NCBI RefSeq assembly: GCF_023515955.1
Contig: NZ_CP097322.1
Coordinates: forward strand, 1,550,001-1,614,000
Direction of reading: 5' to 3'
DNA: 64,000 nucleotides
Source: Streptomyces sp. RerS4
Lineage (GTDB): Bacteria > Actinomycetota > Actinomycetes > Streptomycetales > Streptomycetaceae
This document shows positions 39,458 to 48,193 of the stretch, piece by piece. The stretch's first letter is position 1; each line of letters opens with the position of its first letter. The notes beneath the pieces were generated by a model, which did no database searches, was not told where the DNA came from, and saw nothing but the letters and a program-made list of their open reading frames with translations. The position numbers were made by a program, and so were the translations under genes.

Positions 39458-40769
39458 TTACTGGGTGAGGTAGGCCGGCGCGCTCACGGGCAGGATAAAT
39501 CGGAACTCGGCGCCGCCGCCGGGGCCGCGGCCGACGGTGATGGTGCCGCCGTGGGCTTCCACGATCCCCTTGACGATGTACAGGCCCAGGCCGGTGCCGC
39601 CGCGCTTGCTGCCCCGCCAGAAGCGGGTGAAGACGCGGCCCATCGACTCCTCGGGGATCCCGGGGCCTTCGTCGGTCACGGTGACGGCGGTTCCCTTCTC
39701 ATGCGGCGATACGTCGATGGTGACCGTTCCGTCACCGTGGCGCACCGCATTTTCGAGCAGGTTGCCCAGGATCTGGTCGATCTTGTCCGGATCGGCCCAG
39801 CAGTCCGGCAGCGGACGGCTGACCCGGACGAGGAACCGTTCGGGGGGCTGACCGTTCGCGGTGAGCGCCTGGACGTGCCGGCCGACGGCGGCGGCGAGGT
39901 CCACCGGCTGCCTGCGCACCTCCAGGCGGCCGGAGTCGATGCGGGAGATGTCGAGCAGCTCGGCGATCAGCCGGGTGACGCGGTTGGCGTCGGCGTCGAC
40001 GGTCTCCAGCATCAGCCGCTTCTGGTCGTCGGTGAAGCGTTCCCACTTGGCGAGCAGGGTCGCGGTGAACCCCTTGACGGAGGTCAGCGGCGAGCGCAGT
40101 TCGTGCGCGACGGTGGCGATCAGCTCGGCGTGGCTGCGCTCGGTGCGGCGCCGGGCCTCGGTGCCGCGCAGGGTGACCACGAGGCGGCGCAGCGGGCCGG
40201 TGGGATGGGTGCGCACGTACCGGGCGGAGACGAGCACCTCGCGGCCGCCGGGGAGCAGCAGGTTGCGCTCGGGCTGGCCGCGTCGGGTGGCGAGGCCGCC
40301 GTAGGGGTCGGTCAGCGCCCACCAGCGGCGGCCTTCGAGGTCCTCCAGCGGCAGGGCGCGGTCGATGCGGGCGCCGAGGGCCTCGGCGGGGTCGGTGGCG
40401 GTCATCCGGGCGGCGGCCCGGTTGAAGCAGATGACCCGCCCGGTGTGGTCGGCGACGACGAGGCCCTCGGGCAGCTCGTCGGGGTCGATCAGCCCGAACT
40501 CCGCCGAGCCCCGGTCGTTCGCGTCGGCGGCGGTCGTACGGGGCCCCGTGCCCGCCCCGCGGCCGTGCGGGCCGTCCTGCCCGGTCGGGGCCCGGCGGGC
40601 GGCCGCGGGGCCTGCGGCGGCACCCGCGCAGCGCGTCGGGGACGGCGGCCGGACCGGACGCGAGGGGTCGGAGGGCTTCGGCGGGCCGCCCGGGGGTGTC
40701 CCGGGGCCCTTCCCCGGCCGCGTCCGCGGCTCCCGCGGCCCCCGGCGAGCTGTTCGTACCGACGGTCAT
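39458..40769 (-). CDS. PAS-domain histidine kinase (frame interrupted near the N-terminus)
   Basis: The 3' ~380 codons give a good kinase: PAS (LPEGLVVADHTGRVICFNRA), H-box VAHELRSPLTSVKGF, N-box NLLENAVRHG, G-boxes DEGPGIP and GGTGLGLYIVKGI. No membrane span is seen, so it is cytosolic. The likely start ATG at 40769 (MTVGTNSSPG) is in a different frame from the PAS part; composition switches at ~40615. Either a one-base indel exists there or translation starts elsewhere. No response regulator is adjacent; it is an orphan kinase between pheST and the rRNA methyltransferase. Confidence 0.8.
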
Positions 40770-40823
40770 TTCCCCGTACCCCACATCTCCGAGGAGCGCG
40801 GTGGCCCCCGGGCGGCCACCCTA

Positions 40824-41681
40824 CTAGCTGGGGGTCACGGAGCGGCACCCTCCGGACGCCCGCTGTGCACGCGCGGACGCGTAGAGGCACACGGCGGCGG
40901 CGGTGGCGAGGTTCAGGCTCTCGGCCTTGCCGTGGATCGGGACGCGCACGACGGCGTCGGCGAGCGCCCGGGTCTCCTCGGGCAGCCCCCAGGCCTCGTT
41001 GCCGAAGACCCAGGCCGAGGGGCCGCCCATGGTGCCGGCGTCCAGTTCGGCGTCGAGGTCGTCCGTGCCGGCGCCGTCGGCGGCGAGGATGCGCACCCCG
41101 GCCGCCCGCAGCCCCTCGACGGCCTGCTCGACCGGGACGCCGACGGCGACCGGCAGGTGGAAGAGGGAGCCCACGGAGGCCCGTACCGACTTGGGGTTGT
41201 ACAGGTCGACGGAGGCGTCGGTCAGCACGACGGCGTCGGCGCCGGCGGCGTCGGCGCAGCGCAGGACCGTGCCGGCGTTCCCGGGGTCGCGGACGTGCGC
41301 GAGGACGGCGACCAGCTTGGGGCCGGCCTTGAGGATCTCCTCGAACGGGGAGTCCAGGAAGTGGCAGACGCCGACCAGGCCCTGCGGGGTCACGGTCTGC
41401 GAGACCTCGGCGAGCACCTCGTCGGAGGCGTAGTGCACGCGGGCCCCGGCCAGCAGCGCGGCCTCGACGATGTCGGCGTAGCGCTCGGCGGCCTCGACGG
41501 TGGCGAACAGCTCGATCAGGGTCGCGCCCTGGGCCCCGCGGTGCTCGACGGCCTCCCGGACGGCCTGCGGGCCCTCGGCGATGAACCGCCGCTCCTTGGT
41601 GCGGAAGTTGCGCCGCGCCAGGCGCCTGGCGGCGGCCACCCGCGGGGATCGGGGGGAGATCAGCTCGTCGGGGTAACCCAT
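40824..41681 (-). CDS. TrmH/SpoU-family RNA 2'-O-methyltransferase
   Basis: 285 residues. The SPOUT knot motifs are ALVAVLAHVRDPGNAGTVLR-like (here LVAVLAHVRDPGNAGTVLR), then VFGNEAWGLPEE and VPIHGKAESLNLATAAAV. An N-terminal substrate-binding domain (RRNFRTKERRFIAEGPQAVR) fits 23S rRNA or tRNA enzymes of the RlmB/TsnR type. The exact base modified is unknown. ATG at 41681. It follows rplT with a strong hairpin between. Confidence 0.92.
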   Translation of the reverse strand: MGYPDELISPRSPRVAAARRLARRNFRTKERRFIAEGPQAVREAVEHRGAQGATLIELFATVEAAERYADIVEAALLAGARVHYASDEVLAEVSQTVTPQGLVGVCHFLDSPFEEILKAGPKLVAVLAHVRDPGNAGTVLRCADAAGADAVVLTDASVDLYNPKSVRASVGSLFHLPVAVGVPVEQAVEGLRAAGVRILAADGAGTDDLDAELDAGTMGGPSAWVFGNEAWGLPEETRALADAVVRVPIHGKAESLNLATAAAVCLYASARAQRASGGCRSVTPS

Positions 41682-41735
41682 GTGTCTGCGGTTCTCTTTC
41701 GAAGGTTCCGGGGGCCCGGGGGTGGGGCGAAAGCA

Positions 41736-41770
41736 CACGGACCCGCAGGCGCATCGCCTGCGGGTCCGTG
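41736..41770 (-). terminator. 16-bp hairpin after rplT
   Basis: Arms CACGGACCCGCAGGCG (41736-41751) and its exact complement (41755-41770), 3-base loop. It ends the infC-rpmI-rplT message before the methyltransferase gene. Confidence 0.88.
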
Positions 41771-41803
41771 GGGCCGGTCGCGTCAAGCGGGACCGGCTAG
41801 CCC

Positions 41804-42190
41804 TTAGGCGGCGGCCTTGGGGGCGTTGACGTCGGCCGGGAGGGCCTTCTGCGCGACCTCGACGAGGGCGGCGAACGCGTTGGCGTCGTTGACGGCCAGC
41901 TCCGCGAGGATCTTGCGGTCCACCTCGATGTTGGCGGCCTTCAGACCCTGGATGAGGCGGTTGTACGTCATGCCGTTCTGGCGGGCAGCGGCGTTGATGC
42001 GCTGGATCCACAGCTGACGGAAGTCGCCCTTGCGCTTCTTGCGGTCGTTGAAGTTGTAGACCAGCGAGTGGGTGACCTGCTCCTTGGCCTTGCGGTACAG
42101 GCGCGAACGCTGACCGCGGTAGCCGGAGGCCGCCTCGAGGATCGCCCGGCGCTTCTTGTGGGCGTTTACTGCCCGCTTGACGCGTGCCAC
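41804..42190 (-). CDS. rplT: 50S ribosomal protein L20
   Basis: 128 residues, [20 protein letters not shown] onward; the basic N-terminal arm and [20 protein letters not shown] are diagnostic. Binds 23S rRNA early in 50S assembly. Third gene after infC and rpmI. Confidence 0.98.
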   Translation of the reverse strand: MARVKRAVNAHKKRRAILEAASGYRGQRSRLYRKAKEQVTHSLVYNFNDRKKRKGDFRQLWIQRINAAARQNGMTYNRLIQGLKAANIEVDRKILAELAVNDANAFAALVEVAQKALPADVNAPKAAA

Positions 42191-42291
42191 TTTTTAACTC
42201 CTTGTAGCGGGGCCGTGGTTGTCTTCACACGACCCGAATTCGATGGGGTCCCGGTCTTGAACCGTCCGCTCCGAAGGGGAGCGGAAGCGGA

Positions 42292-42486
42292 TCAGATGCC
42301 GAGAAGCTTCTTGATCTTCGCGGCGTCGCCGGGGGCCATCTCCGCGTTGCCGGTCAGGCGGCGGGTGACACGGGACGACTTGTGCTCGAGCAGGTGGCGC
42401 TTGCCGGCGCGCTCGCGGAGCACCTTGCCGGAGCCGGTGACCTTGAAGCGCTTCTTGGTACCGCTGTGCGTCTTGTTCTTCGGCAT
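42292..42486 (-). CDS. rpmI: 50S ribosomal protein L35
   Basis: 64 residues from the ATG at 42486: [20 protein letters not shown] then [32 protein letters not shown] lies before the start. Between infC and rplT, the usual order. Confidence 0.98.
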   Translation of the reverse strand: MPKNKTHSGTKKRFKVTGSGKVLRERAGKRHLLEHKSSRVTRRLTGNAEMAPGDAAKIKKLLGI

Positions 42487-42590
42487 GGCGCCGTTATCTC
42501 CTCGTCGGTGGCGCTCCCACCGGTCCGGTGAGGGACCGGCTGGCGGGAGCGTCATGTTGTGTCGGTGATCCGAGACGGGCTGCCTCGGGA

Positions 42591-43277
42591 TCAGGCCTCG
42601 GTGTTCGCCTCGGTGGAGGAAGCCTCGTCGGAGGCGACCTCGGTGGCCGCTGCCTCGACCGGGGCGGTCTCCTCGGAAGGAGCCTCCTCGACGCCGGCGG
42701 CGACACCCTGGCGCTCGGCCTTGCGGGCGGCCTGCGCCTCGCGGGCTTCGGCCATCGCCTCGGTCTTCTTCTTGTGCGGACCGAGAACCATGATCATGTT
42801 TCGGCCGTCCTGCTTCGGGTTCGACTCGATGAAGCCGAGGTCCTCGACGTCCGAAGCGAGACGCTGCAGCAGTCGGTAGCCGAGTTCCGGCCTGGACTGC
42901 TCGCGACCACGGAACATGATCGTGATCTTGACCTTGTCGCCCTGCTTGAGGAACCGAACGACGTGACCCTTCTTGGTGTCATAGTCGTGCGGGTCGATCT
43001 TCGGCCGGAGCTTCATTTCCTTGATGACCGTGTGCGCCTGGTTCTTGCGCGCCTCACGGGCCTTCATGGCCGACTCGTACTTGAACTTGCCGTAGTCCAT
43101 GAGCTTGCAGACCGGCGGGCGTGCAGACGCGGCGACCTCGACCAGGTCGAGGTCGTACTCCTGCGCGAGCTCAAGCGCCTTCGCAAGCGGGACGATGCCC
43201 ACCTGCTCGCCGCTGGGACCGACGAGTCGCACCTCAGGGACACGAATCCGATCGTTGATGCGGGGCTCGGTGCTGAT
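42591..43277 (-). CDS. infC: Translation initiation factor IF-3, probable ATC start
   Basis: Binds the 30S subunit and proofreads start codons. 228 residues from the likely ATC start at 43277: [20 protein letters not shown]; the linker [15 protein letters not shown] and the C-domain [20 protein letters not shown] are canonical. An acidic Glu/Ala tail of ~35 residues is added, common in actinobacteria. GAGGAGG sits directly before ATC; the only GTG upstream (43301) would place this ribosome site inside the gene and add MWCYRGGS. Non-canonical infC starts are a known autoregulatory feature. Confidence 0.95.
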   Translation of the reverse strand: MSTEPRINDRIRVPEVRLVGPSGEQVGIVPLAKALELAQEYDLDLVEVAASARPPVCKLMDYGKFKYESAMKAREARKNQAHTVIKEMKLRPKIDPHDYDTKKGHVVRFLKQGDKVKITIMFRGREQSRPELGYRLLQRLASDVEDLGFIESNPKQDGRNMIMVLGPHKKKTEAMAEAREAQAARKAERQGVAAGVEEAPSEETAPVEAAATEVASDEASSTEANTEA

Positions 43278-43360
43278 GGATCCTCCTCGGTAGCACCACA
43301 CGGATGTCTGGCAGACAACCGCTGACGTCTTGTGTCGTCAGACCTACCGCGGCGGGAACC

Positions 43361-43391
43361 AAAAAAGCCCCGCCGGGCACAGGCAGGGGCT
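43361..43391 (-). terminator. Leader terminator (attenuator) upstream of infC
   Basis: On the minus strand AGCCCC...GGGGCT with an inner GCC/GGC pair (one bulged T) is followed at once by TTTTTT. The hairpin spans 43366-43391 and the T-run 43361-43366, about 85 bases before the infC start. A second small hairpin (CTGACG/CGTCAG) follows. A true U-tract terminator inside the leader of a ribosomal operon points to transcription attenuation. Confidence 0.75.
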
Positions 43392-43576
43392 CCAAAACAA
43401 CCGGAGCACCGCCGCGTGCGAACCGCGGGGCGCAGACTCGGGCGGCTTTCCATCGTCCGTACGGAACGATGGATGCCGCCTGACCGGATGACCCGCCTCC
43501 CCGGAGGGTGGTCGGGTGGGAGAACGGAGCCTCCACTTGTGGGCCGGGCACAACAGTGTCCGGCCGGTCGAAGTAC

Positions 43577-43585
43577 ATACTAGCA
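43577..43585 (-). promoter_or_regulatory. Candidate extended -10 promoter for infC
   Basis: Minus strand TGCTAGTAT is an extended -10 (TGnTAGTAT) ~300 bases before the infC start codon, giving a leader of roughly 290 bases. TTGCAT lies nearby but at poor spacing for a -35. It is back to back with the DUF1844 promoter. Confidence 0.45.
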
Positions 43586-43625
43586 CCCGCGATGCAAGGC
43601 CGCCGCACGGCATATCGTGTGGAGC

Positions 43626-44006
43626 ATGACTGACGCGACGCCCTCCGATTCCGCTCTCGACTCCGCCACCGCCCCCGACTACGACGACATGACCCGCGAC
43701 ATCGCGGACGTGCCGGCCGTGGAGGTCATCACCACGGTGGCCGTCCACCTGCTGAGCGCGGCGGCCGTCAACCTGGGCCTGGACAAGCCGGACTCCGAAC
43801 ACAAGGACCTCGACGAGGCCCGCAAGCTGATCAACGCCCTCGCCGGCCTGGTCACCGCCAGCGCCACCGAGATCAGTTCCTTCCACGCCGCCCCGCTGCG
43901 CGACGGCCTGAAGTCCCTCCAGCTCGCCTTCCGCGAGGCATCCCTGGTCCCCGACGAGCCGGGCCAGGGCCCGGGTGAGAAGTTCACCGGCCCGGTTTAC
44001 GCCTGA
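43626..44006 (+). CDS. DUF1844 protein
   Basis: 126 residues, acidic N-terminus, then DIADVPAVEVITTVAVHLLS, AAAVNLGLDKPDSEHKDLDE and ARKLINALAGLVTA: the usual DUF1844 core, mostly helical. From memory it lies next to infC in many actinobacteria. Function unknown. ATG at 43626; TATCGT at 43613-43618 allows a leaderless start, or GGAG very close to the ATG may be used. Confidence 0.9.
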   Translation: MTDATPSDSALDSATAPDYDDMTRDIADVPAVEVITTVAVHLLSAAAVNLGLDKPDSEHKDLDEARKLINALAGLVTASATEISSFHAAPLRDGLKSLQLAFREASLVPDEPGQGPGEKFTGPVYA

Positions 44007-44120
44007 TTTTTTGGGGCTCCTTCGCCTCCGGGGCGCTCGGAGCCTGACTCACAGGTCGCGCCCCTTCGGCTCAGGAGCCCGTGCACGCTTCGGTCGAGAC
44101 GCTCGGCCGGAGCTGCGGGC

Positions 44121-44861
44121 TCACCGCGTGAAGAGCGCGTCACCGGGCGGGGCCGGGGAGTCCGCCGGGAGGAGGGCCAGGTTCAGGCCTTGGACGAGGC
44201 GGGCCCGGAGGGTTTCGTCGGCGGCGAGGGCCTCCGCCACGCGGCGGGCCGCCGGGGCGGGCTCCGCGTCGGCGGCCAGGACCACCGCGAGGGTGCCGGC
44301 GGAGCCGGCGCCGCCCGGGACCAGATGGGCCCGCAGGACCGACGGCTCGGCCGCCACGGCGGCCCGTACGGCTTCCCGTACGGCCGGCGCGGTCAGCGGG
44401 TCGGCGTCCGTGCGGCCCTCCGCGAGGGCCAGCAGGGCGGGGCCGGTCAGCTGGTAGGGCACGGGGCCGGCCAGGTCGAGGACGATCGTGTCGGCCTTCT
44501 CGTGCGCGGCGGCGGCCAGGGCCTGGTGCAGCGGGACCGCGACCGGGCGGGCCGCCGGGTCCCACAGGGCCAGCGAGGCGATCGAGGTGAACGCGGGCAG
44601 CGCCCGCCGGTCGCCCGCCGTGAGGGTGGGCACGGCCATGTCGCTGGTCTTCTCGCGCTTGAGGCCGGTCTCCGGGTCGGTCTCGACCTCGCCGAGCATC
44701 GCCACGACGGGCACCAGCAGCCGCGCGTCCTTCAGCGCCGCGAGCACCCGCGGTTCGGCCGACCGGTCCGCCGACCAGGCGGCGAGGGCCGCGCTCAGCC
44801 GGGGATCGGCGGTGCCGTCGTCGTCGGAGAAACCGGGATCGGGAATGTTCTTGGTCGCCAC
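44121..44861 (-). CDS. SseB-family protein
   Basis: 246 residues. LKDARLLVPVVAMLGEVETD, DMAVPTLTAGDRRALPAFTS and ARPVAVPLHQALAAAAHEKA are the SseB N-domain pattern; the C-domain is also present. Function in actinobacteria unknown. Its start is three bases after the mycosin stop, so the two are probably cotranscribed. Confidence 0.88.
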   Translation of the reverse strand: MATKNIPDPGFSDDDGTADPRLSAALAAWSADRSAEPRVLAALKDARLLVPVVAMLGEVETDPETGLKREKTSDMAVPTLTAGDRRALPAFTSIASLALWDPAARPVAVPLHQALAAAAHEKADTIVLDLAGPVPYQLTGPALLALAEGRTDADPLTAPAVREAVRAAVAAEPSVLRAHLVPGGAGSAGTLAVVLAADAEPAPAARRVAEALAADETLRARLVQGLNLALLPADSPAPPGDALFTR

Positions 44862-44863
44862 AG

Positions 44864-46050
44864 TTACCCGACCCTATCCCGCCGGGCGGCGCGCGGGCGC
44901 CGCGCCAGTACGCCGGCCAGCACCAGCAGGGCCGCTCCCCCGACGGCGGCCGCCGGGGCTCCCAGCCGATCGGCCTTCCCCCCGGCCGCGCGCACCGGTT
45001 CGGGGCCCTGCCCGAAGTACGGCCGGCCGGCGGGGACGGGGCGGGCGTCGGCGCCTCGGGGCGCAGCGCCTCGGCGGCCTGGAGGGCGGCGACGGGGTCG
45101 ACGGTGCCGTGGCCCCGGGCGTCGTCGCGGCCGCCGGCCGGGCCGTCGGTGGCGGTGTCCTCCAGCAGCTTCTTGATCTGCGCCGGGGACAGGCCGGGGT
45201 GGGCGGCCTTGACGAGGGCGACGGCGCCGGAGACGAAGGCGGCGGCGGCGCTGGTGCCCCAGCCCTCGTAGTAGGAGCGGTCGGGGTCGGCGATGACGAC
45301 GTCGACGCCGGGCGCGCTGACGGTCGCGTACCAGTGGCGGGTGGAGAAGGGTGCCTTGCGGCCCTTGCGGTCGACGGCCGCGACGGCGATGACGCCGGGG
45401 TAGGCGGCGGGGTAGGAGGTGTGGTCGCCGCGTTCGCCGCCGTTGCCGGAGGAGGCGACGACGACGGCGCCCTTGCTCAGGGCGTATTGGACGGCCTCGT
45501 CCTCGGCGGCCTCGTGGTGGGCGGAGTCGCTGTCGTCGCCCAGGGAGAGGTTGATGACGTCGGCGCCGTGGTCGGCGGCCCAGCGGATGCCTTCGGCGAG
45601 GGCGCCGGACTTGCTGTCGCGGGCCTTGGCCCGGCCGGGGTCGCCCTCCTCCAGGATCACGCGGACCGGCAGGATCCGGGCCTGCGGGGCGATCCCGAGG
45701 ACGCCCTGGGAGCGGTCGGGGCCGTGGCCGTGGCCCGCGATGATGCCGGCCATGGCGGTGCCGTGGCGGGCCCAGGCGCGTTCGCCGCGGCCGGCGCCCA
45801 TGCCGACGAGGTCGGTGCCTTCGAGGACCTGTCCGGCGAGGTCGGGGTGGCTCGCGTCGACGCCGGTGTCGAGGACGGCAACGGTGACCCCGTCGCCCCG
45901 GGTGGTGCCCCAGGCCTCTTCGGCGCGCAGGGCGAGCAGGCCCCACTGGCGGTCGCGGATGGTGTCGGCGGCGGCGGGGGCGCTCGCGCCGGCGAGGAGC
46001 GCCGTCAGGGCGAGGAGGCCGGTGGCGGTACGGGCGGTCGTGCGGGTCAT
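44864..46050 (-). CDS. Mycosin-like subtilisin protease with C-terminal membrane anchor (frame interrupted)
   Basis: Secreted, membrane-anchored S8 serine protease. Signal peptide (LLALTALLAGASAPAAA), catalytic Asp in VAVLDTGVDASHPDL, His in ARHGTAMAGIIAG, Ser in YEGWGTSAAAAFVSGAVAL. After ALRPEAPTPAPSPPAG the frame changes at ~45035, and the next frame gives KADRLGAPAAAVGGAALLVL then AGVLARRP and a TAA at 44864, the expected anchor. So a one-base deletion is likely in the Pro-rich linker. The ATG at 46050 has GGAG and overlaps the upstream gene (ATGA). Mycosins work with type VII secretion (family knowledge), but no ESX genes lie here. Confidence 0.87.
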
Positions 46051-46850
46051 CGGCGGGGCTCCGGGGCGTCCGGTACGGGTCTGTCCGTGGGGGCGGGCGG
46101 AGCCGCGAGGGCGGCGAGGTCCCGGCCGACGCGCTGGGCGACGGCCTCGGCGGCGTGGCCGAGGCCCGCTTCGGCGACGACCCCGCCGGCGTCCTGGCGG
46201 GTGGCCTCCTCGGCGGGGACGGGTGCGTCCATGGCGCGGCCGTCGGCGAAGGCGGAGACGGCGTAGACGGCGACGGGGGCCTCGGTGAGGACGGTCGCGG
46301 TCCAGGCGGCGCGGCTGTGGTCGGCGTACCCGTAGGCGGGCGGGGCGGTCAGGCGGGGGCGCAGGGCGTCCATGGCGGCGGCGTCGGCGGCGGTGAAGAC
46401 GAGGCCGACGGTGACGAGGCCGCTGCGGGTGGCGTCGGTGTAGGTGGCGCGCAGGACGCGGGTGCAGTCGGTGGCGGCGAAGGCGGCCCGCCAGTCGGCG
46501 GCGAGGCCGGTGGGGCAGTCGGCGTCGGGGGCCAGGGCGGTACGGGTCCAGGTGCGGTCGGCGCCGCCGGGGCCGCCGCGCTCGGCTTCGATGACGGGCG
46601 GGAAGAGGGTGTCCACGGGCGCCGACCGCCACAGCGAGGCGGCCTTGCGGTAGGCGGCGTCGGAGGGCAGGGGGTGGTGGGCGGCGCGGTGTTCGCTCCA
46701 GGCGGTGGTGGCGGCGCCGGCGAGGAGGGCGCTGCCGAGGAGGGCGGAGAGGGTGGCCGTGACCACCCGGATGGGATGGCGGCGCGGGGCCCGGGGCGGG
46801 GGCGGACCGGGTTCGCCCAGGACCGTGGCCCCTGGTGTCGACGTGGTCAT
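46047..46850 (-). CDS. Single-span membrane protein cotranscribed with the mycosin
   Basis: 267 residues. A Pro-rich cytosolic start, one membrane span (VVTATLSALLGSALLAGAAT), and an extracellular domain of ~200 residues with two Cys (DADCPTG, AATDCTRVLR) that may pair. No known motif. It overlaps the protease gene by four bases, which suggests a partner or substrate of the protease. Confidence 0.8.
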   Translation of the reverse strand: MTTSTPGATVLGEPGPPPPRAPRRHPIRVVTATLSALLGSALLAGAATTAWSEHRAAHHPLPSDAAYRKAASLWRSAPVDTLFPPVIEAERGGPGGADRTWTRTALAPDADCPTGLAADWRAAFAATDCTRVLRATYTDATRSGLVTVGLVFTAADAAAMDALRPRLTAPPAYGYADHSRAAWTATVLTEAPVAVYAVSAFADGRAMDAPVPAEEATRQDAGGVVAEAGLGHAAEAVAQRVGRDLAALAAPPAPTDRPVPDAPEPRR

Positions 46851-46996
46851 CCGGCGGCTGCGCCCCCCACTTTCCGTACGGCTGCCTGCCCGTACTCTAC
46901 GGGGCCCCGCGGTGGGGTCGCCCCGGTCCGGCCCGGTGGCCGGCGGGTGCGGGTGGCCTCTACCCACCGGTAGCGGGGTCTGGCAAGCTGCCGCCC

Positions 46997-48190
46997 ATGA
47001 CTTCCGACCGGGCCCGGTACGACCGGGCGACCGCGCATCTGGACGCTCCTTTGGCCCTCGTGGATCTCGACGCGTTCGACGCGAACGCGGACGATCTGGT
47101 GCGCCGGGCGGGCGGGAAGCCGATCCGGGTCGCCAGCAAGTCCGTACGGTGTCGGGCGCTGCTGGAGCGGGTGCTGGCCCGGCCGGGGTTCGCCGGGGTC
47201 ATGTCGTACACGCTGGCCGAGTCGCTGTGGTTGGCGCGGTCGGGCTTCGAGGACGTGCTGCTGGCGTATCCGTCGGCGGACCGGGGGGCGTTCGGGGAGT
47301 TGGCGAGCGACGCGAAGTTGGCGGCGGCCGTCACGGTGATGGTGGACGATCCGGCGCAGCTGGACCTGATCGACCGGTCCCGGGACGGGGGCGCGGAGCA
47401 GATCCGGGTCTGCCTGGAGTTGGACACGGCGCTGCGGCTGCTGGGCGGGCGGGTACGGGTGGGCGCGCGGCGTTCCCCGCTGCGGGAGCCGGCCGAACTG
47501 GCGGAGCTGGCCCGCCGGGTGGCCGAGCGGCCCGGGTTCCGGGTGGTGGGGCTGATGGGCTACGAGGGGCACGTGGCCGGGGTCGGTGACGCGCTCGCGG
47601 GCCGGCCGCTGCGCTCGCGGGCGATCCGGCTGATGCAGGCGGCGGCCCGTAGGGAGCTCGCGGCGCGCCGGGCCGAGGTGGTCCGGGCGGTGCGGGCGGT
47701 CGTGCCGGACCTGGAGTTCGTCAACGGTGGCGGGACGGGCAGCGTGGCGCAGACGGCCGCCGAGGAGGCGGTGACGGAGATCGCCGCCGGTTCGGGGCTG
47801 TACGTACCGCGGCTGTTCGACAACTACACGTCGTTTCGGGGGCGTCCGGCCGCGCTGTTCGCGCTGCCGGTGGTACGCCGACCCGGGGTCGGGGTGGTGA
47901 CCGTGCTGGGCGGGGGTTATCCGGCGTCCGGGGCGCCGGGCGCCGACCGGCTGCCGGTTCCGTACCTGCCGGCGGGGCTGCGCTACGACCCGCAGGAGGG
48001 TGCGGGCGAGGTGCAGACCCCGCTGCTCGGCAGCCCGGCCGACGATCTGCTGATCGGCGACCGGGTGTGGTTCCGGCACGCGAAGGCGGGCGAACTGTGC
48101 GAGCGCTTCGACGTGTTGCACCTGGTCGAGGGCGACCGGGTGACGGCCACCGCCCCGACGTACCGGGGCGAGGGCCGCACCTTCTTGTGA
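46997..48190 (+). CDS. PLP-dependent amino acid deaminase/aldolase (alanine-racemase fold)
   Basis: 397 residues. N-terminal TIM-barrel with the PLP Lys in RVASKSVRC, as in DSD1/D-threonine aldolase-like enzymes: APLALVDLDAFDANADDLVR, GLMGYEGHVAGVGD, EFVNGGGTGS. The C-terminal beta domain holds GDRVWFRHAKAGELCERFD, which supplies the metal-binding His/Cys in that family. Likely acts on a D-amino acid or hydroxy-amino acid; which one is unknown. ATG at 46997, divergent from the mycosin operon. Confidence 0.82.
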   Translation: MTSDRARYDRATAHLDAPLALVDLDAFDANADDLVRRAGGKPIRVASKSVRCRALLERVLARPGFAGVMSYTLAESLWLARSGFEDVLLAYPSADRGAFGELASDAKLAAAVTVMVDDPAQLDLIDRSRDGGAEQIRVCLELDTALRLLGGRVRVGARRSPLREPAELAELARRVAERPGFRVVGLMGYEGHVAGVGDALAGRPLRSRAIRLMQAAARRELAARRAEVVRAVRAVVPDLEFVNGGGTGSVAQTAAEEAVTEIAAGSGLYVPRLFDNYTSFRGRPAALFALPVVRRPGVGVVTVLGGGYPASGAPGADRLPVPYLPAGLRYDPQEGAGEVQTPLLGSPADDLLIGDRVWFRHAKAGELCERFDVLHLVEGDRVTATAPTYRGEGRTFL

Positions 48191-48193
48191 TCC

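Noticed and set aside
43064-43453. 129-codon minus-strand frame over the infC leader
   Set aside because: It crosses the attenuator hairpin and infC in another frame with no domain; treated as a shadow.
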